From: Desulfosporosinus shakirovi
GTDB taxonomy: Bacteria > Bacillota > Desulfitobacteriia > Desulfitobacteriales > Desulfitobacteriaceae
Length of the DNA: 64,000 bases
Reading direction: 5' to 3'
NCBI RefSeq assembly: GCF_020595055.1
Contig: NZ_JAJDOO010000014.1
Location: 1 to 64,000, forward strand
Position numbers and translations under genes: made by a program. The notes under the pieces were generated by a model. That model ran no database searches. It had not been told where the DNA came from and worked only from the letters and a program-made list of their open reading frames with translations. Below, one piece after another: positions 19,264-29,453 of this stretch (the first letter of the stretch is position 1; each line of letters opens with the position of its first letter).

Positions 19264-20151
19264 TTATTTTGCGGAGTGTGCCGCGACTTTTATAGAATTA
19301 TTGACCTCATGAATTTCAGGAATATATTGAATCATCTTTCCAGCCCATTCCCGATCTTCTTCTGAGTACACTTCTCCGGTTAGAAAAGCAATTCCATCTT
19401 TAACAAAAGCGCGAATTTGTCCAGAATTCAAGCGGTGTTGGCCAAGCTTAGAGACTAACTGTTCGGTTAACCACAAATCCTCCCCTTGAGATTGATGACG
19501 AGCAAATATTTCGCTGACAACGGCTTTTACTCCAGGCACTTTATAGGCCGTATCAACAGCCCATTCTATTTCCTCAGGAGAGTCAACAAGTCCAGTGAGG
19601 GTAATCAGACCATTTCGAGCTACAGTCTTAATCTCATGAGCATCTACCCAAGGAGAAGCAACCATAGCAGTTTCGACACGATTAACTAAAGTCGCATCGT
19701 CAACTGCCTTTTGTAAAAACTGAATTTCACTCCGTATTTCTTTAACTCCCCGTATTTGGGAAGCCAAGCGTTTAGCAAATCTCTCCTCACTTTGAGTTTC
19801 CATATGCCCCAGCAAGGTGACTATACCCCGGCTTACTCGACAACCCAAGTGAGCGATATCCTCATAACGAGATCCTTGAAAACGTTCGATTATATCTCTC
19901 TCGATGTCTTTATCCAAGATGTTTCCGTCATTAGCTACAGTTAGAGAATTATCCAGTTCTCGAACCCCGGCAATTCGTCCGATACGGCTTGCAAAAAAGT
20001 CTTTTTCTACGAGGCTGTCCACTGTTCCCCACAGTGTAACCTTATCCCCTCTGACCTCAACGTGAATTCCTTGAGCGCTTTCTCCGAAATGAGTTTGAAT
20101 TAGTTTCTTAATATCCTTCAGGACATCTTTCTGAGAACGAGAATTATGCAT
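19264..20151 (-). CDS. protein with four BON domains
   Basis: About 295 residues made of four consecutive BON (OsmY/nodulation) modules of 65-70 residues. Each has the pattern of a helix, then V..G.VTL.G.V.s..e...a...a..v.GV..v.n.i: VRGDKVTLWGTVDS, VSRGIVTLLGHMET, VARNGLITLTGLVDS and VKDGIAFLTGEVYS. BON domains bind membranes or phospholipids and are usually exported in Gram-negatives, but here no signal peptide is visible, so a cytoplasmic, possibly stress-related role is inferred. ATG at 20151 is chosen because GGAGGG lies seven bases upstream; the in-frame start at 20190 has no such site. It lies next to the broken channel gene but the two need not be related. Confidence 0.8.
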   Translation of the reverse strand: MHNSRSQKDVLKDIKKLIQTHFGESAQGIHVEVRGDKVTLWGTVDSLVEKDFFASRIGRIAGVRELDNSLTVANDGNILDKDIERDIIERFQGSRYEDIAHLGCRVSRGIVTLLGHMETQSEERFAKRLASQIRGVKEIRSEIQFLQKAVDDATLVNRVETAMVASPWVDAHEIKTVARNGLITLTGLVDSPEEIEWAVDTAYKVPGVKAVVSEIFARHQSQGEDLWLTEQLVSKLGQHRLNSGQIRAFVKDGIAFLTGEVYSEEDREWAGKMIQYIPEIHEVNNSIKVAAHSAK

Positions 20152-20245
20152 ATATCTTCCCTCCACCATGAAAAGTGTTACTACTCTCACATAGAGGGTA
20201 TTTTATCCCAACTCTTCTCCTTTTAACCGAAAACTATGATGTTTT

Positions 20246-21015
20246 TCAGGTTTTACAATTCGAAAGATTTGCAGCTAGTTTTTCTAACCGATGCAATTGA
20301 TCTCTTAACCCTAAAACGATCAAAAGATCGCCCAGCGATAATTGGTCTCCAGCGCTTGGTTTGCTGATTACCTGATCGCCTCTCAAAATGGCAAGTACCA
20401 TTTGCCCCAGTCTGCTGTTCAATTCCACAAGTGAGTAATGTCTCTCCAACCTTTCGCTGTTAAAGTGACAAAAACATTTAGAGCATCTTCTGGGAGAGCT
20501 AAGATAAGTCCCTTAGCCTTGTCTATGGAAGCCATAATTAAGGTTTCATCATGAGTTGCATCACTGTTAATAACCAAAAAACCTTCTGCAATTAATTCGT
20601 TAGCCAGATCTTCTTTTTGTTCTATTACAACACATTGAGCCCCCTCTTTACGAAGGCGGTAAACGACTTGCCTGCCCACACGTCCTGCACCGCAGACAAT
20701 AACATGATCTTGATACACCAGCTAACTGACCTCCAATCAGAAAGGCCGCTAATAGTCCAGCAAAATATAACATGACTCCAACTCCGCTCAGCATCATAAA
20801 AATCAGAAATATATGCCGGCATAGGTTTGAGGTTCAATATCTCCAAATCCAATCGTCGTAACTGTCTGAACCGTAAGATATATTGCTCTGGCTAAACTAA
20901 GATGTTCTGTTACCATAAGGCCGACTGTCCCCACTATTAGTGTAACAACTAAGGTAACAAAGTCGTTCCAAACCCTCCTAACCAACAATTTTCTCCTTTC
21001 TGGCGAGTCGAACAT
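20246..21015 (-). pseudogene. degraded two-TM potassium channel with RCK (TrkA) domain
   Basis: Pieces of one MthK/Kch-like channel gene lie in order but in different frames. 20803-21015 encodes TM1, the pore helix and the selectivity filter TVTTIGFGD. A frame change near 20807 is needed to read TM2 (LIFMMLSGVGVMLYFAGLL..FLIGG). A second change near 20715 gives the RCK N-domain (HVIVCGAGRVGRQV, INSDATHDETL, EDALNVFVTLTAKG). After TAKG the usual second half of RCK-N, with its RAGA segment, is missing. A last frame change near 20440 leads into the end of a TrkA-C domain (LGQMVLAILRGD..LSLGDLLIVLG) that stops at 20246. The likely original start is TTG at 20985 (AAAGGAG upstream). Single frameshifts could be sequencing errors, but several plus an internal deletion argue for real decay. 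Confidence 0.8.
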
Positions 21016-21028
21016 TATTACGCACAGA

Positions 21029-21856
21029 TTAAATTGTTAAGTAAGACCTTAGCTTAAGAACGCTGTCATAGGGAATATCCATTTGCCCCAGTTTTACATA
21101 CCCTGAAGGTCCATGATAATCACTGCCGCCTGTTGCAATAATAGCATAGTTTTCAGCAACCTCCGTATAGTATTTTATTAACGCTGATTGTCTTTCCAAA
21201 TACCCATAGTATACTTCAAGTCCTATAGGCCGGTAGGCTAACAGATCGAACACTATCTGGGGATCCCAAAGCAGTCCCGGATGGGCCACCACTGGCAGTC
21301 CGCCACAAGAAAATATTAGATCCACTGCATCCTCAAAGGTGTGGTTTAGATAGGGTAAATAAGCAACTCCCCCCGGACGAAAATGAGCGGCTATTTCTCG
21401 CCAATTTTTCTTAGTGTTGCCATCTTCCTGATGATAAATGGCCCTCATAATATGCCCTTTAGTAACTGCTCCATTTGCTCCGACTTCCTTTTTAACATCT
21501 TGCCACTTTAGAGAAATTCCACTGTTTTTTAAGCATTCAACCATGTCATGGGCTAAATCAGTACGCTGTACTCGAAGTTCCTTTAAACGTTCTTGCAGGA
21601 CCGAATGATTCACGTCCTTGAAATACCCAAGCAGATGCACTTCATGCCCTTGATAGCTCGTTAGCAATTCTACTCCAGGGATAATCTTAATATCTAGTTC
21701 TTCAGCAAGACTTTCAGCCTTGTTGATTGCTTCTGTACTTTCATGGTCCGTAATGGCTAAGGTTTGGATTTTATTTGCATGAGCAAGGTTAATGACCTCT
21801 TCTACGGAAAGCAATCCATCTGATTCATGAGTATGAATGTGTAAATCGGACCTCAA
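21029..21856 (-). CDS. PHP-domain phosphoesterase (YciV/TrpH-like)
   Basis: Metal-dependent phosphoesterase of about 275 residues. The PHP motifs are clear: SDLHIHTHESDGLLS (motif I), AITDHESTEA (II), IIPGVELLTSYQGHEVHLLGY (III), and near the end VVAHPGLLWD and GGSDYHGPS (IV). Relatives hydrolyse 3',5'-bisphosphonucleotides or trim 5' ends of RNA; either is possible here. The TTG at 21856 fits the GGAGGG site better than the GTG at 21862, which overlaps it. It lies 14 bp upstream of the channel pseudogene, which may once have been co-transcribed. Confidence 0.85.
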   Translation of the reverse strand: MRSDLHIHTHESDGLLSVEEVINLAHANKIQTLAITDHESTEAINKAESLAEELDIKIIPGVELLTSYQGHEVHLLGYFKDVNHSVLQERLKELRVQRTDLAHDMVECLKNSGISLKWQDVKKEVGANGAVTKGHIMRAIYHQEDGNTKKNWREIAAHFRPGGVAYLPYLNHTFEDAVDLIFSCGGLPVVAHPGLLWDPQIVFDLLAYRPIGLEVYYGYLERQSALIKYYTEVAENYAIIATGGSDYHGPSGYVKLGQMDIPYDSVLKLRSYLTI

Positions 21857-22069
21857 AAACACCCCTCCCTCATTAGCATTTTGCTTTATGGATTATTATA
21901 ACTCTTGCCATAAATCCACAAAATGATCATAGATGTACTTTATTATTGTATGCCTATTCTTGTTTTTCTTCAAAAAATCCTGCCTGCTTATATCCAAATT
22001 AAATACAAATAAATTCGAGGGTTAAATTCAATGGTGAATTCAATTCCCAAAGAATCATCAAAAAACATA

Positions 22070-22098
22070 TTGACACATTCACCTTTTTACGATATAAT
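22070..22098 (+). promoter_or_regulatory. sigma-A promoter of tRNA-Trp
   Basis: Consensus TTGACA (22070-22075) and consensus TATAAT (22093-22098) are separated by exactly 17 bp, about 20 bp before the mature tRNA. This is the best promoter seen in the window. Confidence 0.9.
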
Positions 22099-22118
22099 TC
22101 ATTTCGTTGCAAAAACAC

Positions 22119-22192
22119 AGGGGATTAGTTTAATGGTAGAACAGCGGTCTCCAAAACCGTCAGTGGGAGTTCGACTCTCTCATCCCCTGCCA
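22119..22192 (+). tRNA. trnW: tRNA-Trp (anticodon CCA)
   Basis: A 74-nt cloverleaf with encoded CCA. The acceptor arm AGGGGAT pairs with ATCCCCT, with discriminator G. The anticodon stem GCGGT/ACCGT encloses loop CTCCAAA with anticodon CCA. The T arm is GGGAG-TTCGACT-CTCTC, with one G-T pair. It stands alone between the PHP gene and the acyl-CoA ligase gene, with its own promoter and terminator. Confidence 0.97.
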
Positions 22193-22200
22193 AACTCGCC

Positions 22201-22225
22201 AAGGCTTTGAGCCTTTTTCTTTTTG
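22201..22225 (+). terminator. rho-independent terminator of tRNA-Trp
   Basis: AAGGCT-TTG-AGCCTT followed by TTTCTTTTT, eight bases after the CCA end of the tRNA. Confidence 0.88.
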
Positions 22226-22253
22226 CCCATTTCGGGTTTGAACAGATTTATTT

Positions 22254-22278
22254 TATAGGCCCTTCGATAGGGCTTATT
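22254..22278 (-). terminator. possible terminator of the acyl-CoA ligase gene
   Basis: On the minus strand AAGCCC-TATCGAA-GGGCCT lies a few bases after the ligase stop codon at 22282. The following tract (ATAAAATAAAT) is only weakly T-rich, so termination is plausible rather than clear. Confidence 0.4.
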
Positions 22279-22281
22279 TGG

Positions 22282-23817
22282 TTATTTCATTTTAAGTTGC
22301 TTCTTATCAAGTTTACCTAAAAATGTATAAGGTAAATGATGAACGAAGGCTATTTCTTTAGGCATCTGGAATCTCGCAATTCTAAAGGTGAGCCATTCTA
22401 AAAGTTCCTTTTCTGTGAGATCAGCATTTTTATTTAGAAGTACATAGGCCTTCAACCGTTGGCCAAAGCCTTCATCATTAATCCCAATAACTGCAGCATC
22501 TTCTACTTGAGGGTGATTTATTAATGCCTGCTCAATTTCAACCGGATAAACGTTTTCACCAGCTGAAACAACCATATCGTCCACCCGTCCACATAAAAAG
22601 TAATACCCTTTAGAGTCTCGATAACCCAAATCCCCTGTTTCAATCCAAGAACTTTTACTGTTTCTCAAGGACCATTTATTTTTACTGCACAATTGACCTA
22701 CGTAGCCATAGTTCACTTCATTCTTATTTTCATCCAAAATCTTTAAGCGGACACCCTCTATTCTTTTCCCCACCGTTTTCGTTGAATAGAGTAAATCCTG
22801 TGGAGTTGCAATGGTATTCAATCCTGCTTCTGAAGTACCATATAGATTATACACTACTTCTCCCAGTGTATTATGAATATCTATTACTAGTTTTGGATTG
22901 AGTCCAGCCCCGCCTGAAACAATACAGGATAGGGATTTTAAATCTTCTGCATTGTGCTTTAGCATTTTATGGACCATTAATGGTACGACAGTTACTACTT
23001 CAACGTTATGCTCACGAATTAGAGTACACGCCTTTTTTACTTCAAATCCATTATTAATAACCACTTTCTTACCCAATGCGATAAATAACAATAGCATAGC
23101 TACCCCATAACCGTGATAAATCGGCGTAGCAATAAAAACGGTATTATAATTTATAAGCTTGAGTCTAGTTAGAATGGTCAGAAATGGATTTATATAATTG
23201 AGCAAGGATGGTTTATGAGCTGCAGCTTTAGGATTTCCTGTTGTACCACCTGTTAGTATCACAATTTTACTCGATGAAGACCGTCGGGATTTTAGTTTTT
23301 CCTTCCCAGTTGTATTTAACAAGGTATTGATTGCCGTTAACCTACTATGGTAACTCAGAATCTTATCTTTACTATAAGATGACTCTTCAATTTTAGAACT
23401 TAATTCAAAATCATAGACAAGAAAGTCAAAATCATGTTGATCGATTAAGTTATTAAACTGATTCAGGCTCATTTCAGTATTGAGCAAATAGATATCCGCC
23501 CCTAATTGAGAAACTGCAAAAAATGATTTAATTAAAGACGCATGGTTTTTACATAAAAACCCCACCTTTTGACCGCTTCGAAGTTGATAGCTTTCTTGCA
23601 AAACAAGGGAAATTCTTTCCGACTGTGACCATAATTCTTCGTAACTTAATGTCTCATCCTCATCCACTAATACAGTTTTACTTGCATATATCCTTTCTGC
23701 AAAACTTAATAGAGCCATTACGTTCATTCCATATTTGAAAACAGCAGAAATTAGGCTATAAAGTCCTGATGGAGAAAGTAATCTCATTTTGAATAAAACA
23801 TTGATGAGTTTAACCAT
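22282..23817 (-). CDS. AMP-dependent acyl-CoA synthetase/ligase (ANL superfamily)
   Basis: Activates a carboxylic acid as acyl-AMP and transfers it to CoA. The 511 residues carry the ANL motifs in order: P-loop ILTGGTTGNPKAAAHK (A3), VYNLYGTSEAG (A5), ETGDLGYRDSKGYYFLCGR (A7-A8), VVSAGENVYPVEIEQAL, and the catalytic lysine in FLGKLDKKQL (A10). The unusually hydrophobic first 35 residues suggest membrane association. Its start overlaps the end of the SDR gene by eight bases, so the two are translationally linked. The substrate is probably a medium or long fatty acid, but this is inference from the general similarity to fatty-acyl-CoA ligases. Confidence 0.88.
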   Translation of the reverse strand: MVKLINVLFKMRLLSPSGLYSLISAVFKYGMNVMALLSFAERIYASKTVLVDEDETLSYEELWSQSERISLVLQESYQLRSGQKVGFLCKNHASLIKSFFAVSQLGADIYLLNTEMSLNQFNNLIDQHDFDFLVYDFELSSKIEESSYSKDKILSYHSRLTAINTLLNTTGKEKLKSRRSSSSKIVILTGGTTGNPKAAAHKPSLLNYINPFLTILTRLKLINYNTVFIATPIYHGYGVAMLLLFIALGKKVVINNGFEVKKACTLIREHNVEVVTVVPLMVHKMLKHNAEDLKSLSCIVSGGAGLNPKLVIDIHNTLGEVVYNLYGTSEAGLNTIATPQDLLYSTKTVGKRIEGVRLKILDENKNEVNYGYVGQLCSKNKWSLRNSKSSWIETGDLGYRDSKGYYFLCGRVDDMVVSAGENVYPVEIEQALINHPQVEDAAVIGINDEGFGQRLKAYVLLNKNADLTEKELLEWLTFRIARFQMPKEIAFVHHLPYTFLGKLDKKQLKMK

Positions 23818-24670
23818 TATCTCTATCGAATCTCCTCTTTCTTATAATAACCGAAGTCGATAATTCCCAGATTCCTCTGAACATAAGTGAAGCAAACTGT
23901 CCAAGAATTAACCACCATGGCCTGTACTTATGTCTTTTTGTATACATTGACTTACAAATGATTTTTCCAACATGATATGGATTCATAGCAGGAAGTTTTT
24001 GATAAGCAGTTGTTGGCATGATCATGCGTGTTTTCACTAATGGAAGATAGATAGTTGTTGTTGATATATCCATAGCATTCAATTCAGGTTCTACAGACCG
24101 AAACCAGGTATCAAAAGCTGTTTTTGATGCCTGATAAGCAGCCCAATAAGGGAAGGGGATTAACAAGACGTTTATTGTTGATATGTTAATAACCTGACCT
24201 TTATTTTTTTTTAGAAGTGGAATGAGCGACAATAACAATTGAACTGGCGCAAAATAATTAATAGCCATCGTTCGAGTAAAATCATGAAAACGGTCTAATG
24301 AATGGTTAATTGATCGCCTTATCGATATACCCGCATTGTTTACCAACAAATCCAAACCATCAGGCAACTGATGAATAAAGGTTAACAATTCCTTAATGTC
24401 TTCAGGTTTTCTAAAGTCGGCAGAATAAACACTTACTTTGCCCGCTTTCTCTTCTATCTCCCTTTTCATTGTTAAAAGCTTTTCCTCTGTCCTAGCGACT
24501 AAAATCAAATGAGTATTCATATCTGCCAGTAAATAAGCTAACTTCTCACCTATCCCAAAGCTCGCACCAGTAATAAGAACAGTCTTTCCTTGAAGTTCGG
24601 ACCTAAGTTTCTTTACATTCAAATAAACAGGTGGAAACAATAAAGATTCCCTAAGACTATAGTTATGCAT
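23810..24670 (-). CDS. short-chain dehydrogenase/reductase (SDR)
   Basis: NAD(P)-dependent oxidoreductase of 286 residues with the classical SDR motifs: LITGASFGIGEKLAYLL (cofactor Gly-rich), NNAGISIRRS, a serine in NISTINV, and the catalytic YQASK. A C-terminal extension of about 30 residues with LMFRGIWELSTSV may sit on the membrane, a feature of fatty acyl or sphingoid-type SDRs. It is upstream of and overlaps the acyl-CoA ligase gene, suggesting the two act on the same lipid-like substrate. The start is supported by AAGGAG seven bases upstream. Confidence 0.88.
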   Translation of the reverse strand: MHNYSLRESLLFPPVYLNVKKLRSELQGKTVLITGASFGIGEKLAYLLADMNTHLILVARTEEKLLTMKREIEEKAGKVSVYSADFRKPEDIKELLTFIHQLPDGLDLLVNNAGISIRRSINHSLDRFHDFTRTMAINYFAPVQLLLSLIPLLKKNKGQVINISTINVLLIPFPYWAAYQASKTAFDTWFRSVEPELNAMDISTTTIYLPLVKTRMIMPTTAYQKLPAMNPYHVGKIICKSMYTKRHKYRPWWLILGQFASLMFRGIWELSTSVIIRKRRFDRDNG

Positions 24671-24784
24671 AACAACTCCTTCTTGTCGGGTGACTACAGA
24701 ATTATAAAAATCGAAATTTTACGGACATGCTGAATACACTATATTAATAAAACCTCTCATTCTTCTGCAGATCTAAATGAGGGG

Positions 24785-24874
24785 GTGAAGAGAATACTTT
24801 TAGGCCTTTTGGGTGTTTTGGGGGCGTTATTAATCATCATAGCTCTATTGTTAATCATTATCAAAAAAATTTAG
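24785..24874 (+). CDS. possible 29-residue hydrophobic membrane peptide
   Basis: A GTG-initiated frame on the plus strand encodes a short basic-hydrophobic-basic peptide: MKRILLGLLG, then a run of Leu/Ile, ending IIIKKI. The layout is typical of single-span small membrane proteins or type I toxins. A purine-rich GAGGGGG lies directly before the GTG, which is closer than ideal and lowers confidence. It lies in the 330-bp gap between the SDR and activase genes, opposite in direction to both. No partner antisense RNA can be claimed. Confidence 0.35.
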   Translation: MKRILLGLLGVLGALLIIIALLLIIIKKI

Positions 24875-24954
24875 AGGCTCAAGCCATTAGAGGTTTGGCC
24901 GGGGTAGTAAACCTAACCACTCCTTAAACTTGCCTCTGCTCGATCAAAATTATA

Positions 24955-24987
24955 GGCTCAACCGTTTAGGAAAAAACAGGTTGAGCC
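24955..24987 (-). terminator. terminator-like hairpin after the activase gene
   Basis: GGCTCAACC and GGTTGAGCC form a nine-bp perfect stem 13 bases after the activase stop. On the minus strand it is followed by TATAATTTTG, so the T tract is modest. Confidence 0.65.
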
Positions 24988-25000
24988 CTTTACATCTACG

Positions 25001-28000
25001 CTAATCCATTTTACACTCAATTAAATTCTGCTCTCCGCTTAAGACCATCGTCAACTTACGTTCCACTAACTCAGTCTCTAAATCTAACAATGGGTTTTTA
25101 GCTTCCTCAGACTTGTTTTCAAGATTTTCTACGGCAACTGAAAGCATAAGTTTAATTCGATTGAGTTGATTAACTTCGCTTGCTCCCGGGTCATAATCAA
25201 TAGCTGCTATATTCGCTTTAGGGTAGGATCTTCTAATTTCCCTAACCATGCCTTTTCCCGTAATATGATTAGGTAAGCAGGCAAAGGGTTGTAAACAAAC
25301 AATGTTATTAACGCCGCTGCGAATTAACTCAACCATCTCTCCAGTAAGAAACCAGCCTTCACCACACTGATTTGCCAGCGAGAGATGGTTTTCCGCGTAC
25401 TTGGCAATCTCTTCGATAGGTTTTGGAGCTTCAAACCGTTTACTGGCTTTAAGTGCCTTCTTCATCTCTTTACGATAAGATTCAATTCTATTAATCGAAA
25501 AGTATCCAGACACCATCTCCCAAAAACTTCCGGAGAGTTTCTCATATTTAATGCGATTATCAAAAGCACCATACAAGAGAAAGTCTGTAAGGTCAGGAAC
25601 TACAGCCTCTGCTCCTTCAGCTTCTAACAGTTCAACGACATTGTTATTTGCAGTCGGATGAAACTTAACCAAAATTTCACCAACAACTCCAACCTTCGGT
25701 TTGATTAAGTCCTCGTAAAGTTCCAGGCTATCAAAATCTGCTACGATTTGACGAATATTCTCTTCGTGTTCTCTTTTATTTCCACTCTTCAATGATTCTT
25801 GACATCTCTCAACCCAATAGTCATATAACAGATTAGCTGAACCCGGAAACTTCTCATAAGGTCGCACTCTATACAGGACTCTCATCAAAAGATCTCCATA
25901 GACCAGCCCCCGCATTATCTTATTAAACATAGGAACAGTAAATTTGAAACCGGGATTGGTCTCCAAACCGGATGAATTTCCCGTATTTAAGGCAATGACA
26001 GGAACTTGTTCCAAATTCGCATCTTTTAACGCTTTTCTGATAAACGAAATATAATTTGTTGCTCGACAACCGCCACCCGTTTGAGTCATTATAACTGAGG
26101 TGTTATTAATATCATAAACTCCGGATTTCAACGCCTTCATTAGTTGACCAACGACAATAATAGCTGGATAGCAAGCGTCATTATGCACATACCTTAAGCC
26201 TTCGTCGACTGCAGACTTATCCACTGAGGGCAGAAATTCTATACTGTAACCAGAATCTTCAAACGCCGTCTTAAAGAACTGAAAATGAATCGGGGACATT
26301 TGAGGAGCTAAAATTGTATGAGTTTTCTTCATTTCCTTTGTAAATACAGCTCTTGTTGGATAATTATATAGTCTTTTAGGAGTGAAGTTTCTCTTATCTC
26401 GTTCTTTTATTGCGGCGATCAAAGAGCGCAAACGTATCCTTGCTGCTCCCAAATTATTTATTTCATCAATTTTTAAGACTGTATAAATCTTCCCGAATGT
26501 TTCGAGTATCTCTTTGATTTGATCAGTAGTCACTGCATCAAGTCCGCACCCAAAGGAATTCAATTGAATTAATTCTAAATCCCCCTGTTCTGCTACATAA
26601 CTTGCCGCATTATATTCTCTTGAATGGTACACCCATTGATCAACAACACGCATTGGCCTTTGGACTTTGCCCAGATGTTGAATCGCGTCTTCAGATAGAA
26701 CAGCAAAACCATAGGAATTTATCATCTCTGGTATACCATGGTTAATTTCAGGATCAATATGATAAGGCCTTCCCACGAGGACAATTCCCTTGATCTTATT
26801 TTTTCGGATATAGTTTAGAGTTTCCTCTCCTTTTGTTCTTACATCGTCCTTATAACGATCAAGTTCAGCATATGCTTTATCCAGCGCCTGCGCTAGCTCA
26901 TGCTTTGGTATTCCCTCAGGTTTCAACTCTTCCATTAGTCGTTTTAGCATTCTGCGAGGCATATCCAATGGCAGGAAAGGGTGATAGAACGTTACTTTTG
27001 ATTCCCGCAAGCTGTCCATATTTGCATTAATTGTCTCCGGGTAAGAGGTAACTATAGGACAGTTGTAATGGTTGTCAGCCTCTTTATCTTCTTGCCTTGC
27101 ATAAGGAATGCAGGGGTAAAAAAGTTTATTAATCCCTTTATTAATTAAGTCAACCATATGCCCATGCGCAAGCTTGGCAGGATAACAAGCAGAATCAGAA
27201 GGGATTGTGTCCATTCCTTGCTCATAAATCTTATTTGAGGAACGACCCGAGATTATCACTTGATAACCCAGCTCTGTAAAAAGGGTGAACCAGAAAGGAT
27301 AGTCCTCATAAATATTTAAAACTCTCGGAATACCAATGGTTCCCCTCGTTGCTTTGTCTTTGGCTAAGGGTTTATAGTTAAAAACTCTTTGGTATTTGTA
27401 TTCGTAAAGATTTGGGATATCACTTTTGACGAGATCTTTTCCCAGTCCTCGTTCGCATCGGTTTCCCGAAATATATTCATTTCCACCTGAGAATTGCTTA
27501 ATGCTTACTAAGCAATTATTTCCACATAAACCGCAACGCTTCATCGTAGTCTCAGTGGTAAAATTGAACAAATCGTCTCCTTGAACAAGACTTGTTTGAT
27601 ACCCAAATTCATATAGATTCTTAGCAATTAAAGCGGCACCAAAAGCACCCATTATGCCTGCAATATCTGGTCGAACTACTTCTCTTTTGGTTATTTTCTC
27701 AAAGGCCCGAAGGACGGCATCATTATAAAAGGTTCCTCCCTGGACAACAATTTTTTTCCCTAGTTCTTCGATATTTCTCAATCGAATGACTTTATAAAGT
27801 GCGTTCTTAATAACTGAAATGGAGATTCCTGCAGAAATATCACTTATCTCAGCGCCTTCTTTCTGCGCCTGTTTTACTTTAGAGTTCATGAATACCGTAC
27901 ATCGTGTCCCAAGGTCCACAGGATGCCTGGACCCTTCGCTCAATCGGGCAAATTCTTTGACATCCATGTTTAATGAGTTTGCAAAAGTTTCCACAAAAGA

Positions 28001-29356
28001 TCCACAGCCTGAAGAACAGGCTTCATTTAATGTAATGGATTCTATAACCCCATCACGGATCACTAAACTTTTCATGTCCTGTCCGCCAATATCAAGAACA
28101 AAATCGACTCCTGGTTGAAAAAAGTTAGCTGCCGTGTAATGAGCGACGGTTTCAATTTCTCCAATGTCCACTCTAAGGGCCGCTTTAATAAGATGTTCCC
28201 CATATCCGGTAACGGCAGAATTTACGATCCTTATGCCCTTATTTAGTTTTTCATATAAACTTTTCAAGGCCGAGATGGTAGACTCTAAGGGTTTACCCAT
28301 GTTGCTGCCATAATAGGAATACAATAAGCTTCCAGCTTCATCGACAAGGGCAATCTTCGTGGTCGTCGAACCGGCATCAATTCCCAGAAAGGCATCTCCT
28401 TCGTAATTATCAAGTTCCACTCGATTGACTTTATGCAGAGCATGTCGCTTCTCAAATTCGTTATATTCCTCGTCACTAGCAAATAAAACTTCTAACTCTT
28501 TATTCTCAGAATTATCGACCTTTAGAATCTCAGGTACTTTAGAGTACAACTTCTGAAGAGTGATAGGTGCCATTTCACCAAAAGACAGTGCCGCTCCGAT
28601 TGCCACAAAAAATTGGGAGTTCTCAGGAAATATGACATTCTTGTTCTCTAGCTTTAGGGTTTCAATAAAGCGATGTCTCAGCTCCGACATAAAATGAAGA
28701 GGCCCGCCTAAAAATGCTACATTTCCTTTAATAGGCCGTCCCTGAGCCAGACCACTTATCGTCTGATTTACAACGGCCTGAAAAACAGACACAGCAATGT
28801 CTTCCTTGGCAGCTCCTTCATTTAATAAGGGCTGAATATCAGTCTTTGCGAACACTCCACATCTAGAAGCTATTGGATAAATGTGATGATAGTTTTTAGC
28901 TAATTCATTTAAGCCCAAGGCATCTGTTTGCAATAGGGAAGCCATTTGATCAATAAATGCTCCGGTGCCCCCGGCACACGTTCCATTCATTCGTTGCTCA
29001 ATGGATTCTCCAAGGAAAGTAATCTTGGCATCTTCACCGCCAAGTTCAATGGCAGTGTCCGTATTGGGAATAATAACCTTTATGGCATTCGTACACGCAA
29101 TCACTTCTTGAATAAAAGGTATCTCTAAAGTTCGAGAAATATTATACCCACCAGATCCAGTAACCATCAAGGTCAATAAATGTCCCTGTATAATAGCTCT
29201 CGCATCATCAAGCACTTCAATAACCGTATTTCGAATGTTAGAAAAGTGCCTTAAATAATTCTTGTAAAGAATATTTTTTTCCTTATCTAAAACAACTATT
29301 TTTACAGTTGTAGAACCAATGTCCAAACCAATATTTAAAACTCTTCTGCTACTCAT
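25001..29356 (-). CDS. double-ASKHA 2-hydroxyacyl-CoA dehydratase activase-like protein
   Basis: A 1451-residue member of the BadF/BcrA/HgdC family in its long form. Two ASKHA ATPase domains follow each other ([17 protein letters not shown] at residue 5; [17 protein letters not shown] at about 323). Each has a cysteine segment that in HgdC-type activases binds the [4Fe-4S] cluster between subunits ([19 protein letters not shown]). A CGLCGNNC motif (about 605) starts a DUF2229 region ([25 protein letters not shown]). The C-terminal 500 residues resemble dehydratase-subunit/CoA-reductase-like modules ([12 protein letters not shown]). The activase would give an ATP-driven low-potential electron to a partner enzyme, but no hydroxyacyl-CoA dehydratase genes adjoin it. 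The start has GGAGG seven bases upstream. Confidence 0.87.
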   Translation of the reverse strand: MSSRRVLNIGLDIGSTTVKIVVLDKEKNILYKNYLRHFSNIRNTVIEVLDDARAIIQGHLLTLMVTGSGGYNISRTLEIPFIQEVIACTNAIKVIIPNTDTAIELGGEDAKITFLGESIEQRMNGTCAGGTGAFIDQMASLLQTDALGLNELAKNYHHIYPIASRCGVFAKTDIQPLLNEGAAKEDIAVSVFQAVVNQTISGLAQGRPIKGNVAFLGGPLHFMSELRHRFIETLKLENKNVIFPENSQFFVAIGAALSFGEMAPITLQKLYSKVPEILKVDNSENKELEVLFASDEEYNEFEKRHALHKVNRVELDNYEGDAFLGIDAGSTTTKIALVDEAGSLLYSYYGSNMGKPLESTISALKSLYEKLNKGIRIVNSAVTGYGEHLIKAALRVDIGEIETVAHYTAANFFQPGVDFVLDIGGQDMKSLVIRDGVIESITLNEACSSGCGSFVETFANSLNMDVKEFARLSEGSRHPVDLGTRCTVFMNSKVKQAQKEGAEISDISAGISISVIKNALYKVIRLRNIEELGKKIVVQGGTFYNDAVLRAFEKITKREVVRPDIAGIMGAFGAALIAKNLYEFGYQTSLVQGDDLFNFTTETTMKRCGLCGNNCLVSIKQFSGGNEYISGNRCERGLGKDLVKSDIPNLYEYKYQRVFNYKPLAKDKATRGTIGIPRVLNIYEDYPFWFTLFTELGYQVIISGRSSNKIYEQGMDTIPSDSACYPAKLAHGHMVDLINKGINKLFYPCIPYARQEDKEADNHYNCPIVTSYPETINANMDSLRESKVTFYHPFLPLDMPRRMLKRLMEELKPEGIPKHELAQALDKAYAELDRYKDDVRTKGEETLNYIRKNKIKGIVLVGRPYHIDPEINHGIPEMINSYGFAVLSEDAIQHLGKVQRPMRVVDQWVYHSREYNAASYVAEQGDLELIQLNSFGCGLDAVTTDQIKEILETFGKIYTVLKIDEINNLGAARIRLRSLIAAIKERDKRNFTPKRLYNYPTRAVFTKEMKKTHTILAPQMSPIHFQFFKTAFEDSGYSIEFLPSVDKSAVDEGLRYVHNDACYPAIIVVGQLMKALKSGVYDINNTSVIMTQTGGGCRATNYISFIRKALKDANLEQVPVIALNTGNSSGLETNPGFKFTVPMFNKIMRGLVYGDLLMRVLYRVRPYEKFPGSANLLYDYWVERCQESLKSGNKREHEENIRQIVADFDSLELYEDLIKPKVGVVGEILVKFHPTANNNVVELLEAEGAEAVVPDLTDFLLYGAFDNRIKYEKLSGSFWEMVSGYFSINRIESYRKEMKKALKASKRFEAPKPIEEIAKYAENHLSLANQCGEGWFLTGEMVELIRSGVNNIVCLQPFACLPNHITGKGMVREIRRSYPKANIAAIDYDPGASEVNQLNRIKLMLSVAVENLENKSEEAKNPLLDLETELVERKLTMVLSGEQNLIECKMD

Positions 29357-29453
29357 TTTTTTCCTCCACTATGCATAACATTTTTGGGAATTTGGCTCGC
29401 TCAATCATTCAGGTCTGGCCCTCGATGATTAGATTAGTAATGGCGAGAATTAT

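Noticed and set aside
20625-20852. 75-residue frame read as a separate protein inside the channel locus
   Set aside because: It is in a frame that does not carry the channel sequence; TM2 is encoded in another frame of the same strand, so this is part of the pseudogene.
24881-24940. Terminator after the possible small peptide gene
   Set aside because: AGAGGC..GCCTCT-type pairing exists, but the loop is large and no T tract follows, so it was not listed.
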